This document shows, in pieces, positions 1 to 6,411 of a stretch of DNA of 7,798 nt. This DNA comes from JAYRWN01 sp041917975 (GTDB lineage Bacteria; Bacteroidota; Bacteroidia; Chitinophagales; Saprospiraceae): positions 1 through 7,798 of the forward strand of contig JAYRWN010000112.1 in the NCBI GenBank assembly GCA_041917975.1, given 5' to 3'. The notes under the pieces were generated by a model. It had not been told where the DNA came from. It saw only the letters and a program-made list of their open reading frames with translations, and did not search any database. Numbering within the stretch: position 1 is the first letter of the stretch; each line of letters begins with the position of its first letter. A program made the position numbers and the translations under genes.

Positions 1-1
1 G

Positions 2-1003
2 GATGAATATGCTGAGCAAATAAAATCAGTGCCGGGAATTACCTTTTATGCGCTAAATAGATTAAGGCGCTCAGGGATTAATCCGGTGCATGATGTACAG
101 TTGTACTTTGAATTAAAAAAAATATATCAAACCATCCAGCCGGATATAATTATTCACTTTACCCATAAATTAAACATCTTCGGGGGCTGGGCGGCGAAAC
201 ATTTGGGTCTTAGGTCTTATGGGGTAGTCACCGGATTGGGTTACGGGTTCATCAACCATGCGCTGTTACGTTTTATTTTGAGTAACTTATATCGTTTAAG
301 CGCCAATACCCATCAGGAACTGATCTTTGAGAACAAGGAAGACCTGCAATTATTCCGGTTACAAAAAATAATCCCGGCGCATTGTGGCGTGGCGGTGAAT
401 GGTTGTGGGGTAGATAGTGTTTATTACGCTCCTCCGCCCAACCGCCAGTCTGATGACCAGATTATTTTTTTATTTCTGGGCCGCTTGCTGGTGGATAAAG
501 GCCTGCTGGAGTTTTTGCACGCGGCCGAAGGCATCAAAACTGATTTCCCCCAGGTGACCTTTTGGGTGGCCGGCGCGGTGGATAAATTTAATCCCGCAGG
601 AATTAATCCGGCTATCCTGGAAGATTATATAGAAAAAGGGGTGATAGACTACCTGGGTTTTGTGGAGGATGTGCGGCCCATCCTGGCGGCATGTACCTGC
701 CTGGTCTTGCCCTCCTACCGGGAAGCCATGGCCCGGTCGATAACCGAAGCGATGGCGATGGAAAAACCGGTGATCACGACGGACACGGCTGGCTGCCGTG
801 AATTGATCGAAGACCAGCGGGGTGGTTTTGTGGTGCAGGTAAAGGATGTGCCTGGCCTGGCTGCAGCTATGAATAAGATGATCCAGCTGACCAATCAGGA
901 CAGGCTGAGCATGGGACAGGTTAACCGGGACAAAGTCATCCGACTTTATGCAGATCCCATCGTCGTGGGGCAATATTTAGCTTATTTAGGGTTGGCCTGT
1001 TAA
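2..1003 (+). CDS. Glycosyltransferase family 4 protein, 5' end outside window
   Basis: This is a GT-B fold glycosyltransferase that would move a sugar from a nucleotide-sugar donor to a lipid-linked, polysaccharide or other acceptor at the inner membrane face. The frame is open from the first bases, so the gene starts left of the window. The GTG at 29 is inside the protein, because residues before it (DEYAEQIKS) and after it (the LN..RSGINP region) fit the GT4 N-terminal domain. About 50 N-terminal residues appear to be missing compared with the usual 370-380. Visible marks are GRLLVDKG (479-502), the donor-loop start of the C-terminal domain, and the E-x7-E motif EAMARSITE (722-748), followed by AMAMEKPVITT and GCRELI. 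It resembles bacterial exopolysaccharide or undecaprenyl-linked glycan enzymes. A short GC stem (995-999/1006-1010) spans the stop but has no T-run. Whether it serves the lasso cluster downstream (76 bp away) is open. Confidence 0.9.
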   Translation, partial: DEYAEQIKSVPGITFYALNRLRRSGINPVHDVQLYFELKKIYQTIQPDIIIHFTHKLNIFGGWAAKHLGLRSYGVVTGLGYGFINHALLRFILSNLYRLSANTHQELIFENKEDLQLFRLQKIIPAHCGVAVNGCGVDSVYYAPPPNRQSDDQIIFLFLGRLLVDKGLLEFLHAAEGIKTDFPQVTFWVAGAVDKFNPAGINPAILEDYIEKGVIDYLGFVEDVRPILAACTCLVLPSYREAMARSITEAMAMEKPVITTDTAGCRELIEDQRGGFVVQVKDVPGLAAAMNKMIQLTNQDRLSMGQVNRDKVIRLYADPIVVGQYLAYLGLAC

Positions 1004-1079
1004 GCCAGGCAGCCGGCCAGGAAAGAAATTGCCTTTAAAAAATGATCCGGAATAAATTTCTAACCAGTAAATTTGTCAG

Positions 1080-2036
1080 ATGTATTATTACTCCGCTTTC
1101 ACACTAACGTTTCAATCTGACCTTCCTTTACCTTCATATTCCCAGCTGGATACCCTTCCGGCGGCGGCGGATGTAGTGATAAAACGGGTGCAAGCCCCCT
1201 TAGACAGCTCCCCGGCCTTTCATTATCAGTTTGAAGAGACTTTGCATCTGTGGGCGCATGAAGGGAAAGAGATCTTTTATTACACGGAAGAAACGTGGGA
1301 GGTGCGTTTTATCCGCATGTACATCCTGGATTATGCCCTGATCGGCCTGTTTTACCAGCGGGGCTGGTTTCCTTTACACGGGGGAAGTGTGGTTATGCCG
1401 GATGGAAAAGTCATGATCATCACCGGTCCTTCCGGAACGGGTAAATCCACTACGGTGACGCAATTTGCCGCGGCGGGGTACCCACTGCTGGGCGATGATA
1501 TCGCAGTGATAACTTTTGTCGAGGACAAAATGATGGTCTTACCTGCGTATCCGGAGATCAGTGTTTATGAACACGTTTATGACCAGTATAAAAAATTTTT
1601 TACGGTAACCTCTGAAAGCCGGCGCTGGAGTATGCCCAGTAAAGTGGATTTTCGTCCCCGGGACGTTTTTCAAACCGAGCCGGCGGAATTATCCACCATG
1701 GTTTTTCTTGATCCCGAGTCGGTGGAGAACCCGACGCTGCAGCCTATCAGCGGCAGCCTGGCCATGCAGCGGCTGAGAGAACAGTCTTTAAATTATTTGT
1801 CTAGTGTGGAAAATTTTGGAATTATAGAAGATTATTTTCAAAAAGCAATCAAAATTTGCCGTCATCTTAATCTTTATTTGCTCAGCATCACAAAAAACTA
1901 CATACTTTTTAATAGTGTAACCTACTTGCTTAAACATCTGAATAATTTTAACTTTGAAAATAAAAATTTAATTAATTATGAAACTACCAAAGAAAAAGAC
2001 CAACAAATGGTTGAAACCGACTATTTCGATATATAG
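1080..2036 (+). CDS. HPr kinase/phosphorylase-like serine kinase of lasso cluster (K)
   Basis: An ATP-dependent kinase of the HPr-kinase-like group that accompanies lasso clusters such as paeninodin, where it phosphorylates the C-terminal Ser of the precursor. The N-terminus (YYYSAFTLTFQSDLPLP) is the usual opening of this group, which supports ATG 1080. Seen in the protein: H100 in PLHGGSV, Walker A GPSGTGKST at 116-124, and the acidic motif LLGDD at 136-140, equivalent to the His and paired Asp of HprK. The family-like C-terminal part ends near residue 290 (YLLKHLNN). The last roughly 28 residues are AT-rich, lysine/asparagine-rich, and overlap the small precursor ORF by 59 bp, so they may be a non-conserved tail. 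At 318 residues it has the normal length. A TAAATTTG sits 5 bp before the start without a matching -33 box, so co-transcription with the glycosyltransferase is as likely as its own promoter. Confidence 0.88.
   Translation: MYYYSAFTLTFQSDLPLPSYSQLDTLPAAADVVIKRVQAPLDSSPAFHYQFEETLHLWAHEGKEIFYYTEETWEVRFIRMYILDYALIGLFYQRGWFPLHGGSVVMPDGKVMIITGPSGTGKSTTVTQFAAAGYPLLGDDIAVITFVEDKMMVLPAYPEISVYEHVYDQYKKFFTVTSESRRWSMPSKVDFRPRDVFQTEPAELSTMVFLDPESVENPTLQPISGSLAMQRLREQSLNYLSSVENFGIIEDYFQKAIKICRHLNLYLLSITKNYILFNSVTYLLKHLNNFNFENKNLINYETTKEKDQQMVETDYFDI
1926..1956 (+). promoter_or_regulatory. Predicted Bacteroidota promoter for the precursor ORF
   Basis: A -33 TTG at 1926-1928, a 20-bp spacer, and a -7 box TAACTTTG at 1949-1956 match the Bacteroidota consensus TAnnTTTG. 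The element lies inside the 3' end of the kinase gene, 22 bp before the ATG at 1978, which predicts a very short leader mRNA. The same spacer length and nearly the same distance to the start codon recur at the B1 promoter (6358-6389). This would let the precursor be transcribed at a higher level than the enzymes. It is a motif match only. Confidence 0.55.
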
Positions 2037-2109
2037 CCGAATAGTTACAGAAACTGGAACTAAAACTGGTGAAGAAAATCAAGGCAATACTACAGGAAGT
2101 ATGATGTAA
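1978..2109 (+). CDS. Putative lasso peptide precursor (A), 43 residues
   Basis: The proposed substrate of the cluster. It reads from ATG 1978 to TAA 2107-2109. The N-terminus is basic (MKLPKKKTNK), followed by W11-L-K-P14-T-I16, which fits the lasso leader motif (Y/W)xxPx(L/I) bound by B1. Thr24 lies 10 residues after Pro14, the spacing expected for the conserved Thr at -2. This puts cleavage after Glu25 and gives an 18-residue core, TGTKTGEENQGNTTGSMM. Glu at core positions 7 and 8 could close a 7- or 8-membered ring onto Thr1, with 8 the commoner size. The core is odd: Thr at position 1, no aromatic plug residue, and Ser third from the end rather than last. Support comes from its own promoter 22 bp upstream, the hairpin at its stop, and its place between K and D. 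It overlaps the kinase gene by 59 bp in another frame. The cleavage site and ring are inferred. Confidence 0.75.
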   Translation: MKLPKKKTNKWLKPTISIYSRIVTETGTKTGEENQGNTTGSMM

Positions 2110-2156
2110 ATCGGTTAATAGACTCATTTTAAGTACTAAATACCATCAGATTTACA
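2105..2156 (+). promoter_or_regulatory. Imperfect RNA hairpin at the end of the precursor gene
   Basis: A perfect 8-bp outer stem pairs TGTAAATC (2105-2112) with GATTTACA (2149-2156). Inside it, GGT (2113-2115) pairs with ACC (2142-2144), and TAGACT (2119-2124) pairs with AGT-A-CTA (2132-2138, one bulged A) around a 7-base loop. The outer stem includes the precursor stop codon. No U-run follows, so it is not a classical terminator. A stem-loop between a lasso A gene and the next gene is known in other clusters and can stabilise the A transcript or reduce read-through, and that role is inferred here. The rest of the gap to 2253 shows nothing else I can name. Confidence 0.4.
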
Positions 2157-2253
2157 ACCTCTTTAAGGAAGTCTCCAAATAAGAACTGTGGGAAATACAA
2201 TGCAATCTAAAAATTTGTAGCAACTTTTAGGGGTGATTGCTTCCGAAACTAAG

Positions 2254-3351
2254 ATGATGTCTGAACTAAAATTGATATCTAAAGTTCAGAACTCTTTACA
2301 TTCCCTCTTAAATGAATTTGTAAATATAACTATACCTTTAGAATCTTGGGCTACCTGTAACAGCTGTGTCCTGCAAAGAGACCCCAAAAGTGCCTATCTG
2401 AACACCAAATGTTGCACCTATTACCCGCATTTAATGAATTATGCAGTGGGTGGTTTGCTGCAAGACGATAACCCACTATTGGTGGAAGGACAACAAAGAG
2501 TAAAAACCATCATTCAGGCTAAACAAGGCATTACACCTTACGGGGTGATTGCTACCACTAAATATGATCATAAGAGAGGCCAAGTCGACGATCTGATCAA
2601 AAAGGCCTCCTCCTTAGACATCAACAGTGGATACACCCGCAAACTGGCGGATGACCTTTTGTGTCCTTATTATCACGAAGGGTTTTGTACCGTTTGGGCG
2701 TATCGCGAACATTGTTGTTCCACCCATTTCTGTGTATCCGTGGGGGGAGAAGATGGAAAAAATTTCTGGAAAGCAGTAGACGATTATTTGATCGTCACCG
2801 AACAGAAACTGAGTAAATACGCCCTGCTGGAGTTGGGCTGGGATGCGCAACAGGTGCTTACCGAGCGGGTGACCAGCGGCCTGCTGGGGGTCGAAAATGA
2901 ACACGGCCAGGTGGATGAAGAAAAATATAGACATCTGTGGGGCTCATGGGCCGGTAAAGAAGAAGAGTTCTACCGCCAATGTTACCAGGTGGTGACCCAA
3001 CTGGATGAACAGCAATTTCAACGCATTATGGGCCTGGACCATGATATTTTGTTAAAACGGATCCATCTCACCCATCAAACTTTTGTTCATCCCCTAGTTC
3101 CCGACCTGCTCCGGTTAAATGAGGAGGTGGAATTTATCCCGGACATTGACGGATGGGTAGATATCAAGATGGCCGATGGCTACCGGCGCAGAATACCCCG
3201 GTTTGCCGAAACGGTGCTGCGCGCTTTTGACGGTCAGCGGCCAACTTCTGCTATTCTGGTTGAATTCGGCCCGTTGGGTGAATATTTTAAACGCGATTTT
3301 CTCTTGCCGGTATATAAAAACCGGGTTTTAGAAGCAGTTCAGCCCAATTAA
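2254..3351 (+). CDS. YkgJ-like cysteine-cluster protein of unknown function in lasso locus
   Basis: I do not recognise a defined enzyme here. The protein (365 residues from ATG 2254; a GTG at 2233 would add seven and ATG 2257 would remove one) carries a cysteine pattern like the YkgJ putative metal-binding family. The first half has C35-x2-C38 and C53-C54. The second half has C137-x7-C145 and C154-C155-x4-C160, with H153 and H158 close by (CPYYHEGFC, REHCCSTHFC). This would suit a zinc or iron/Fe-S site. There is no signal peptide or membrane segment, so it is probably cytoplasmic. The C-terminal part (about 310-340: RIPRFAETVLRAFDG) has a faint resemblance to PqqD-like helix-wing modules. 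It sits between the precursor and the exporter, 35 bp before the latter, which suggests a role in peptide maturation or protection, but neither substrate nor reaction can be named. Codon use is AT-rich at the start and then returns to that of its neighbours. Confidence 0.85.
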   Translation: MMSELKLISKVQNSLHSLLNEFVNITIPLESWATCNSCVLQRDPKSAYLNTKCCTYYPHLMNYAVGGLLQDDNPLLVEGQQRVKTIIQAKQGITPYGVIATTKYDHKRGQVDDLIKKASSLDINSGYTRKLADDLLCPYYHEGFCTVWAYREHCCSTHFCVSVGGEDGKNFWKAVDDYLIVTEQKLSKYALLELGWDAQQVLTERVTSGLLGVENEHGQVDEEKYRHLWGSWAGKEEEFYRQCYQVVTQLDEQQFQRIMGLDHDILLKRIHLTHQTFVHPLVPDLLRLNEEVEFIPDIDGWVDIKMADGYRRRIPRFAETVLRAFDGQRPTSAILVEFGPLGEYFKRDFLLPVYKNRVLEAVQPN

Positions 3352-3386
3352 GCTTAAAAACATCCTCCCGGATTAAATAATCCTTC

Positions 3387-5141
3387 GTGTCTCTCTTTAC
3401 CAGTTTTTTATTTATCCTGCAGGAAATCCGCAAGGCCGGTGGAAGGCGGTTATACCTGCTGGCCGGATTAACCTTAGTGATCAGCTTATTGCCTTTTGGC
3501 GGGTATTTTTTTCTCAAGGAACTGCTGGATGTGCTGATGTCCGGCAACGGCAGTGCGCAGGTGTTTCCCGGAGGAGCGCTCCTGGCCTTAGGGCTCACCT
3601 GGCTGTTGATACCCTTGCTGCAAAATCAAGTACAATATCGTCAAGAGACCCTGGATTTGTTGGTCCAAAGTCATTTTGGGCAGCTGATCATGGGCAAATC
3701 CTCACGGGTCGCCCTGGCTTATTATGAAAATCCGGACTTTTTTGACAGCCTGCACCGCGCCCAGGAAGAAGTCACTTACCGTCCGGCGATGATCCTGCAG
3801 GCCGTACTGGGATTATCCCAGGGCTTAACCGGAACCCTCATCGCTTTAACCGTTCTGCTACTGCAGGCCTGGTGGCTGGCGGTAATCTTTATTTTTTCGC
3901 TGGCCCCGGTTATTTTCATCCGGATCTATTATTCGCGGAAATTGTATCAGGAACAATTAGCGACTACCTCACTGCGCCGGCAGACCTGGTACCTGCATAA
4001 TATCCTGACCGGAAAAACCTGGGCCAAAGAATTACGTCTGTTTCAGTTTGCTCCGGCGTGGATAAATAAATATCAAAAGACCCATGCAACTTTATTTCAG
4101 CGGCAATCACAGGTTTTGCAAGGAAAAAGCCGCGGATCTTCTCTGACCCAAATCCTGGAAATAGCCGTATTGATGGTGGCCTTGGTGTTTTTTGTGCGTC
4201 AAACCTGGCAAGGGCTGCTGTCCATACCGGTCTTCGTCATGTTAGTGCAGGTCCTCCAACGGGGTCAGAGCGCGTTGCAAACGATCATGCAAAGCCTGGT
4301 ACACTTATATCATCATCAGTTATTTGCCAGGCACATCTTTACTTTTTTGCACTTACCTGATGAAACAGAAAACAAAACCTATCCAGCCGTCTTCCAACCC
4401 AGCCAAACAATCCGCCTCAACGACGTTTCTTTTACCTATCCGGGCAATCAGCAACCGGCGCTCAAACAAATCAATCTGTCCTGGCAGCGGGGCAAAGTGC
4501 TGGCACTGGTGGGACAAAACGGCAGCGGAAAATCAACCATAGTCAACGTATTGAGCGGATTTTATCCGGAATACCGGGGGCAAATTCTAGCTGATAAAAT
4601 TGAGTTACGGTCCATTGATCCGGATAGCTGGCGAAAAAATCTGGCAGTGGTCCAGCAGGACTACGGCCAATATCAACTGACTGCAGAAGAAAACATTACC
4701 CTGGGAAATGATGACCCGGGAGCTGATGAAAACAAATTGGCGTCGGCGATCAAAATAACACAGGTGAATGAATTTATCCAGGACTGGCCGGCGGGTATAA
4801 CTACCCAACTGGGTAAACAATATGGCGAAGGAGAAGAACTGAGTGGAGGGCAATGGCAAAGGCTGGCCATCAGCCGGGCCTTGTATAAAGAGGCGGATAT
4901 GCTTATTCTGGATGAACCGACCAGTGCCATAGATCCGGTGGTGGAGTATCAATTGTTGCGGCAAATAAAAGAGCTCTATGCGGAGAAATTTCTTCTGTTG
5001 ATCACCCACCGGGTTTATAACTTACGCCTGGCTGACCAAATAATTGTTCTGGATCACGGGCGGGTGGTCGAAAGTGGTTCTTTTGATGCATTAATTGAAC
5101 AACGTGGAGCCTTCTTTAATCTCTTCCAAAACCAGCTTTAA
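3387..5141 (+). CDS. ABC transporter, fused permease and ATPase (lasso exporter D)
   Basis: A half-size exporter that would act as a homodimer in the inner membrane and pump out the mature peptide, also giving self-immunity. The permease half (about 1-320) has hydrophobic segments near 22-44, 63-80, 134-158, 160-179, 255-271 and 277-290. The ATPase half has Walker A GQNGSGKST (376-384), a Q-loop at Q424, signature LSGGQ (485-489), Walker B MLILDEP (505-511), and the switch His541 in LLITHR. There is no N-terminal C39 peptidase domain, as expected when leader removal is done by B2. The start is GTG 3387, because an in-frame stop lies at 3378-3380 and no ATG precedes the first membrane segment. 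At 584 residues it has normal length for the lasso D family. The upstream gap holds a small dyad GGATTA-AA-TAATCC (3370-3383). Confidence 0.93.
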   Translation: MSLFTSFLFILQEIRKAGGRRLYLLAGLTLVISLLPFGGYFFLKELLDVLMSGNGSAQVFPGGALLALGLTWLLIPLLQNQVQYRQETLDLLVQSHFGQLIMGKSSRVALAYYENPDFFDSLHRAQEEVTYRPAMILQAVLGLSQGLTGTLIALTVLLLQAWWLAVIFIFSLAPVIFIRIYYSRKLYQEQLATTSLRRQTWYLHNILTGKTWAKELRLFQFAPAWINKYQKTHATLFQRQSQVLQGKSRGSSLTQILEIAVLMVALVFFVRQTWQGLLSIPVFVMLVQVLQRGQSALQTIMQSLVHLYHHQLFARHIFTFLHLPDETENKTYPAVFQPSQTIRLNDVSFTYPGNQQPALKQINLSWQRGKVLALVGQNGSGKSTIVNVLSGFYPEYRGQILADKIELRSIDPDSWRKNLAVVQQDYGQYQLTAEENITLGNDDPGADENKLASAIKITQVNEFIQDWPAGITTQLGKQYGEGEELSGGQWQRLAISRALYKEADMLILDEPTSAIDPVVEYQLLRQIKELYAEKFLLLITHRVYNLRLADQIIVLDHGRVVESGSFDALIEQRGAFFNLFQNQL

Positions 5142-5154
5142 GGCTATTGATTTT

Positions 5155-6261
5155 ATGACTGCGCTGATCAGCGGTAATCCCGGCCGGTTGCCTCGTGCTA
5201 TGGCGGAGTGGGAGGACGTTTTGGCATCCGCAGGCCATCATATGGTACGGCCCTATCTCCTGCACCGTATGCATTCAATAAATTTACCCATACCTCAGCC
5301 CATCCTGGAAGACTGGAAACAAGTGGTGCGTCAAATAACTTTGCGTATACTTCTCAATCAACATCAATTGTTGCAGGTTACAGATTTGTTAGGTACAAAT
5401 AATATTCCTGCAGTCCCTTTTAAAGGAAGTGTTTGGGCACACGGTTTATACGGCTCCATAGAACTGCGGGAATCCTCGGACATTGACTTAATGATTAAGC
5501 CTGAAGACAGCGAGCGCGTAAGAGCCGTTTTGCTTGAGCATAATTATTTAGAGGAATTCCCGGTGAGTGTAGAACACCGCAAAAAAATACAGCGCGTGCA
5601 GGGAGAGTTAAAATATATATATTTCGATGATCACCATACCGCACACCTGATCGAACCACATCACCGGTCTAATCACATTTATGCCGGGTTCTTCCTTTCG
5701 TTTGCAGATTTGCAGGACAGAATAATTACGCAAAAAATCAAACAATCAAATTATGCGGTATATGATCCGGAAGCAACCTGCATACTTTTGGTAATTAATA
5801 ATGGCGTGTTTGAAGGATGGGAAACTCTGAAATATCTGCTGGACCTTCATCAGTTTCTAAAGAAATACCCTGATGCTGATTGGAATTACATCGGTAATGT
5901 GCTTCAGAGCTTAGGAATATTAACGACTTTATTCGTGGGCATAAAACTAGTGCATACTCTGTGGGAAACACCTGTTCCGCCACCTTTCACTAAAGTCGTT
6001 ACGTCCAGAAGGGTTGGGTGGTTGGTAAACAACAGAAAAAAGGCTCTTGATTATTTCTCAATAAGTTTTTCTTCTCAATTCAATCGCTGGGCTTACAATA
6101 TTTTATCGCGAGATAGTTTTTGGCAATCCATTAAAGTCTTTTTTCGTCAGTTTTTATATCCTACTTATGACGACTACAGGTTTAAACTACTTCCTGTAAA
6201 CATGTTTTGGGCTTATCCTTTAGTCCGAATGTACCGGATTATTAAAAAATATTTAGTTTAA
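5155..6261 (+). CDS. Nucleotidyltransferase family protein (NTP_transf_5 type, lasso N)
   Basis: A DNA-polymerase-beta-like nucleotidyltransferase of the group found beside kinase genes in lasso clusters such as paeninodin and pseudomycoidin, where it is thought to act with the kinase on the peptide tail. The catalytic region reads PFKGSVWAHGLYG then RESSDIDLMI, giving the G-S motif and the metal-binding pair D109/D111 (from ATG 5155). Downstream segments such as EGWETLKYLLDLHQFL and DADWNYI fit the C-terminal helices of the family. The start is uncertain: ATG 5155 lies 13 bp after the exporter stop and gives 368 residues, while TTG 5095 or GTG 5104 would overlap the exporter and add up to 20 residues (the FKAIDF stretch might belong to the first helix). 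From about 5340 the gene is more AT-rich than the exporter, which hints at a different history. The nucleotide donor and the product cannot be read from the sequence. Confidence 0.87.
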   Translation: MTALISGNPGRLPRAMAEWEDVLASAGHHMVRPYLLHRMHSINLPIPQPILEDWKQVVRQITLRILLNQHQLLQVTDLLGTNNIPAVPFKGSVWAHGLYGSIELRESSDIDLMIKPEDSERVRAVLLEHNYLEEFPVSVEHRKKIQRVQGELKYIYFDDHHTAHLIEPHHRSNHIYAGFFLSFADLQDRIITQKIKQSNYAVYDPEATCILLVINNGVFEGWETLKYLLDLHQFLKKYPDADWNYIGNVLQSLGILTTLFVGIKLVHTLWETPVPPPFTKVVTSRRVGWLVNNRKKALDYFSISFSSQFNRWAYNILSRDSFWQSIKVFFRQFLYPTYDDYRFKLLPVNMFWAYPLVRMYRIIKKYLV

Positions 6262-6271
6262 TATTTAGTTT
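6248..6271 (+). repeat. 12-bp perfect tandem duplication across a stop codon
   Basis: AATATTTAGTTT occurs twice without a gap (6248-6259 and 6260-6271). The nucleotidyltransferase stop (TAA 6259-6261) falls at the junction. It looks like a replication-slippage duplication. The T-rich end (TTTTTT, 6269-6274) has no strong stem before it, so I do not call a terminator. Confidence 0.8.
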
Positions 6272-6331
6272 TTTATGGTCATAGATATGATCCAAAGAGC
6301 GATATCCAACCAACCTGTTATGCAATAATGG

Positions 6332-6346
6332 TCAACATCTTGTTGA
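6332..6346. repeat. Inverted repeat TCAACA-TCT-TGTTGA upstream of the B1 promoter
   Basis: A perfect 6-bp dyad with a 3-base centre ends 11 bp before the -33 box at 6358. It could be a regulator binding site or a small RNA hairpin at the end of the nucleotidyltransferase transcript. Nothing in the window encodes a matching regulator. Confidence 0.35.
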
Positions 6347-6357
6347 TAAGGTACTAA

Positions 6358-6389
6358 TTTGCAATATTCAGGAACCGGGTTTATTTTTG
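6358..6389 (+). promoter_or_regulatory. Predicted Bacteroidota promoter for B1-B2-C
   Basis: A -33 TTTG at 6358-6361, a 20-bp spacer, and a -7 box TATTTTTG at 6382-6389 match the consensus TTTG-N19-21-TAnnTTTG. The B1 ATG follows 23 bp later. The site lies in the only gap of the enzyme genes larger than 145 bp (6262-6411), and would start the compact B1-B2-C operon separately from the upstream genes. Confidence 0.6.
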
Positions 6390-6411
6390 ATTTTCATAAC
6401 CAAACGCCTCT

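Noticed and set aside
470..973. Minus-strand open frame opposite the glycosyltransferase
   Set aside because: It mirrors the codon pattern of the GT4 gene and shows no recognisable protein features.
995..1010. GC stem GCCTG/CAGGC at the glycosyltransferase stop as a terminator
   Set aside because: The stem is only 5 bp and an A-rich, not T-rich, tract follows.
1068..1075. TAAATTTG as a -7 box for the kinase gene
   Set aside because: No TTG lies 19-21 bp upstream, and the box is only 5 bp before the ATG, which would require a leaderless mRNA.
3370..3383. Dyad GGATTA-AA-TAATCC just before the exporter start
   Set aside because: The two-base centre cannot form a good RNA loop, and a 6-bp AT-rich dyad can arise by chance. 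No promoter box accompanies it.
6275..6328. 17-codon ORF in the gap before B1 as a second precursor
   Set aside because: It has no W/YxxP leader motif, no suitably placed Thr, and no acidic residue at core position 7-9.
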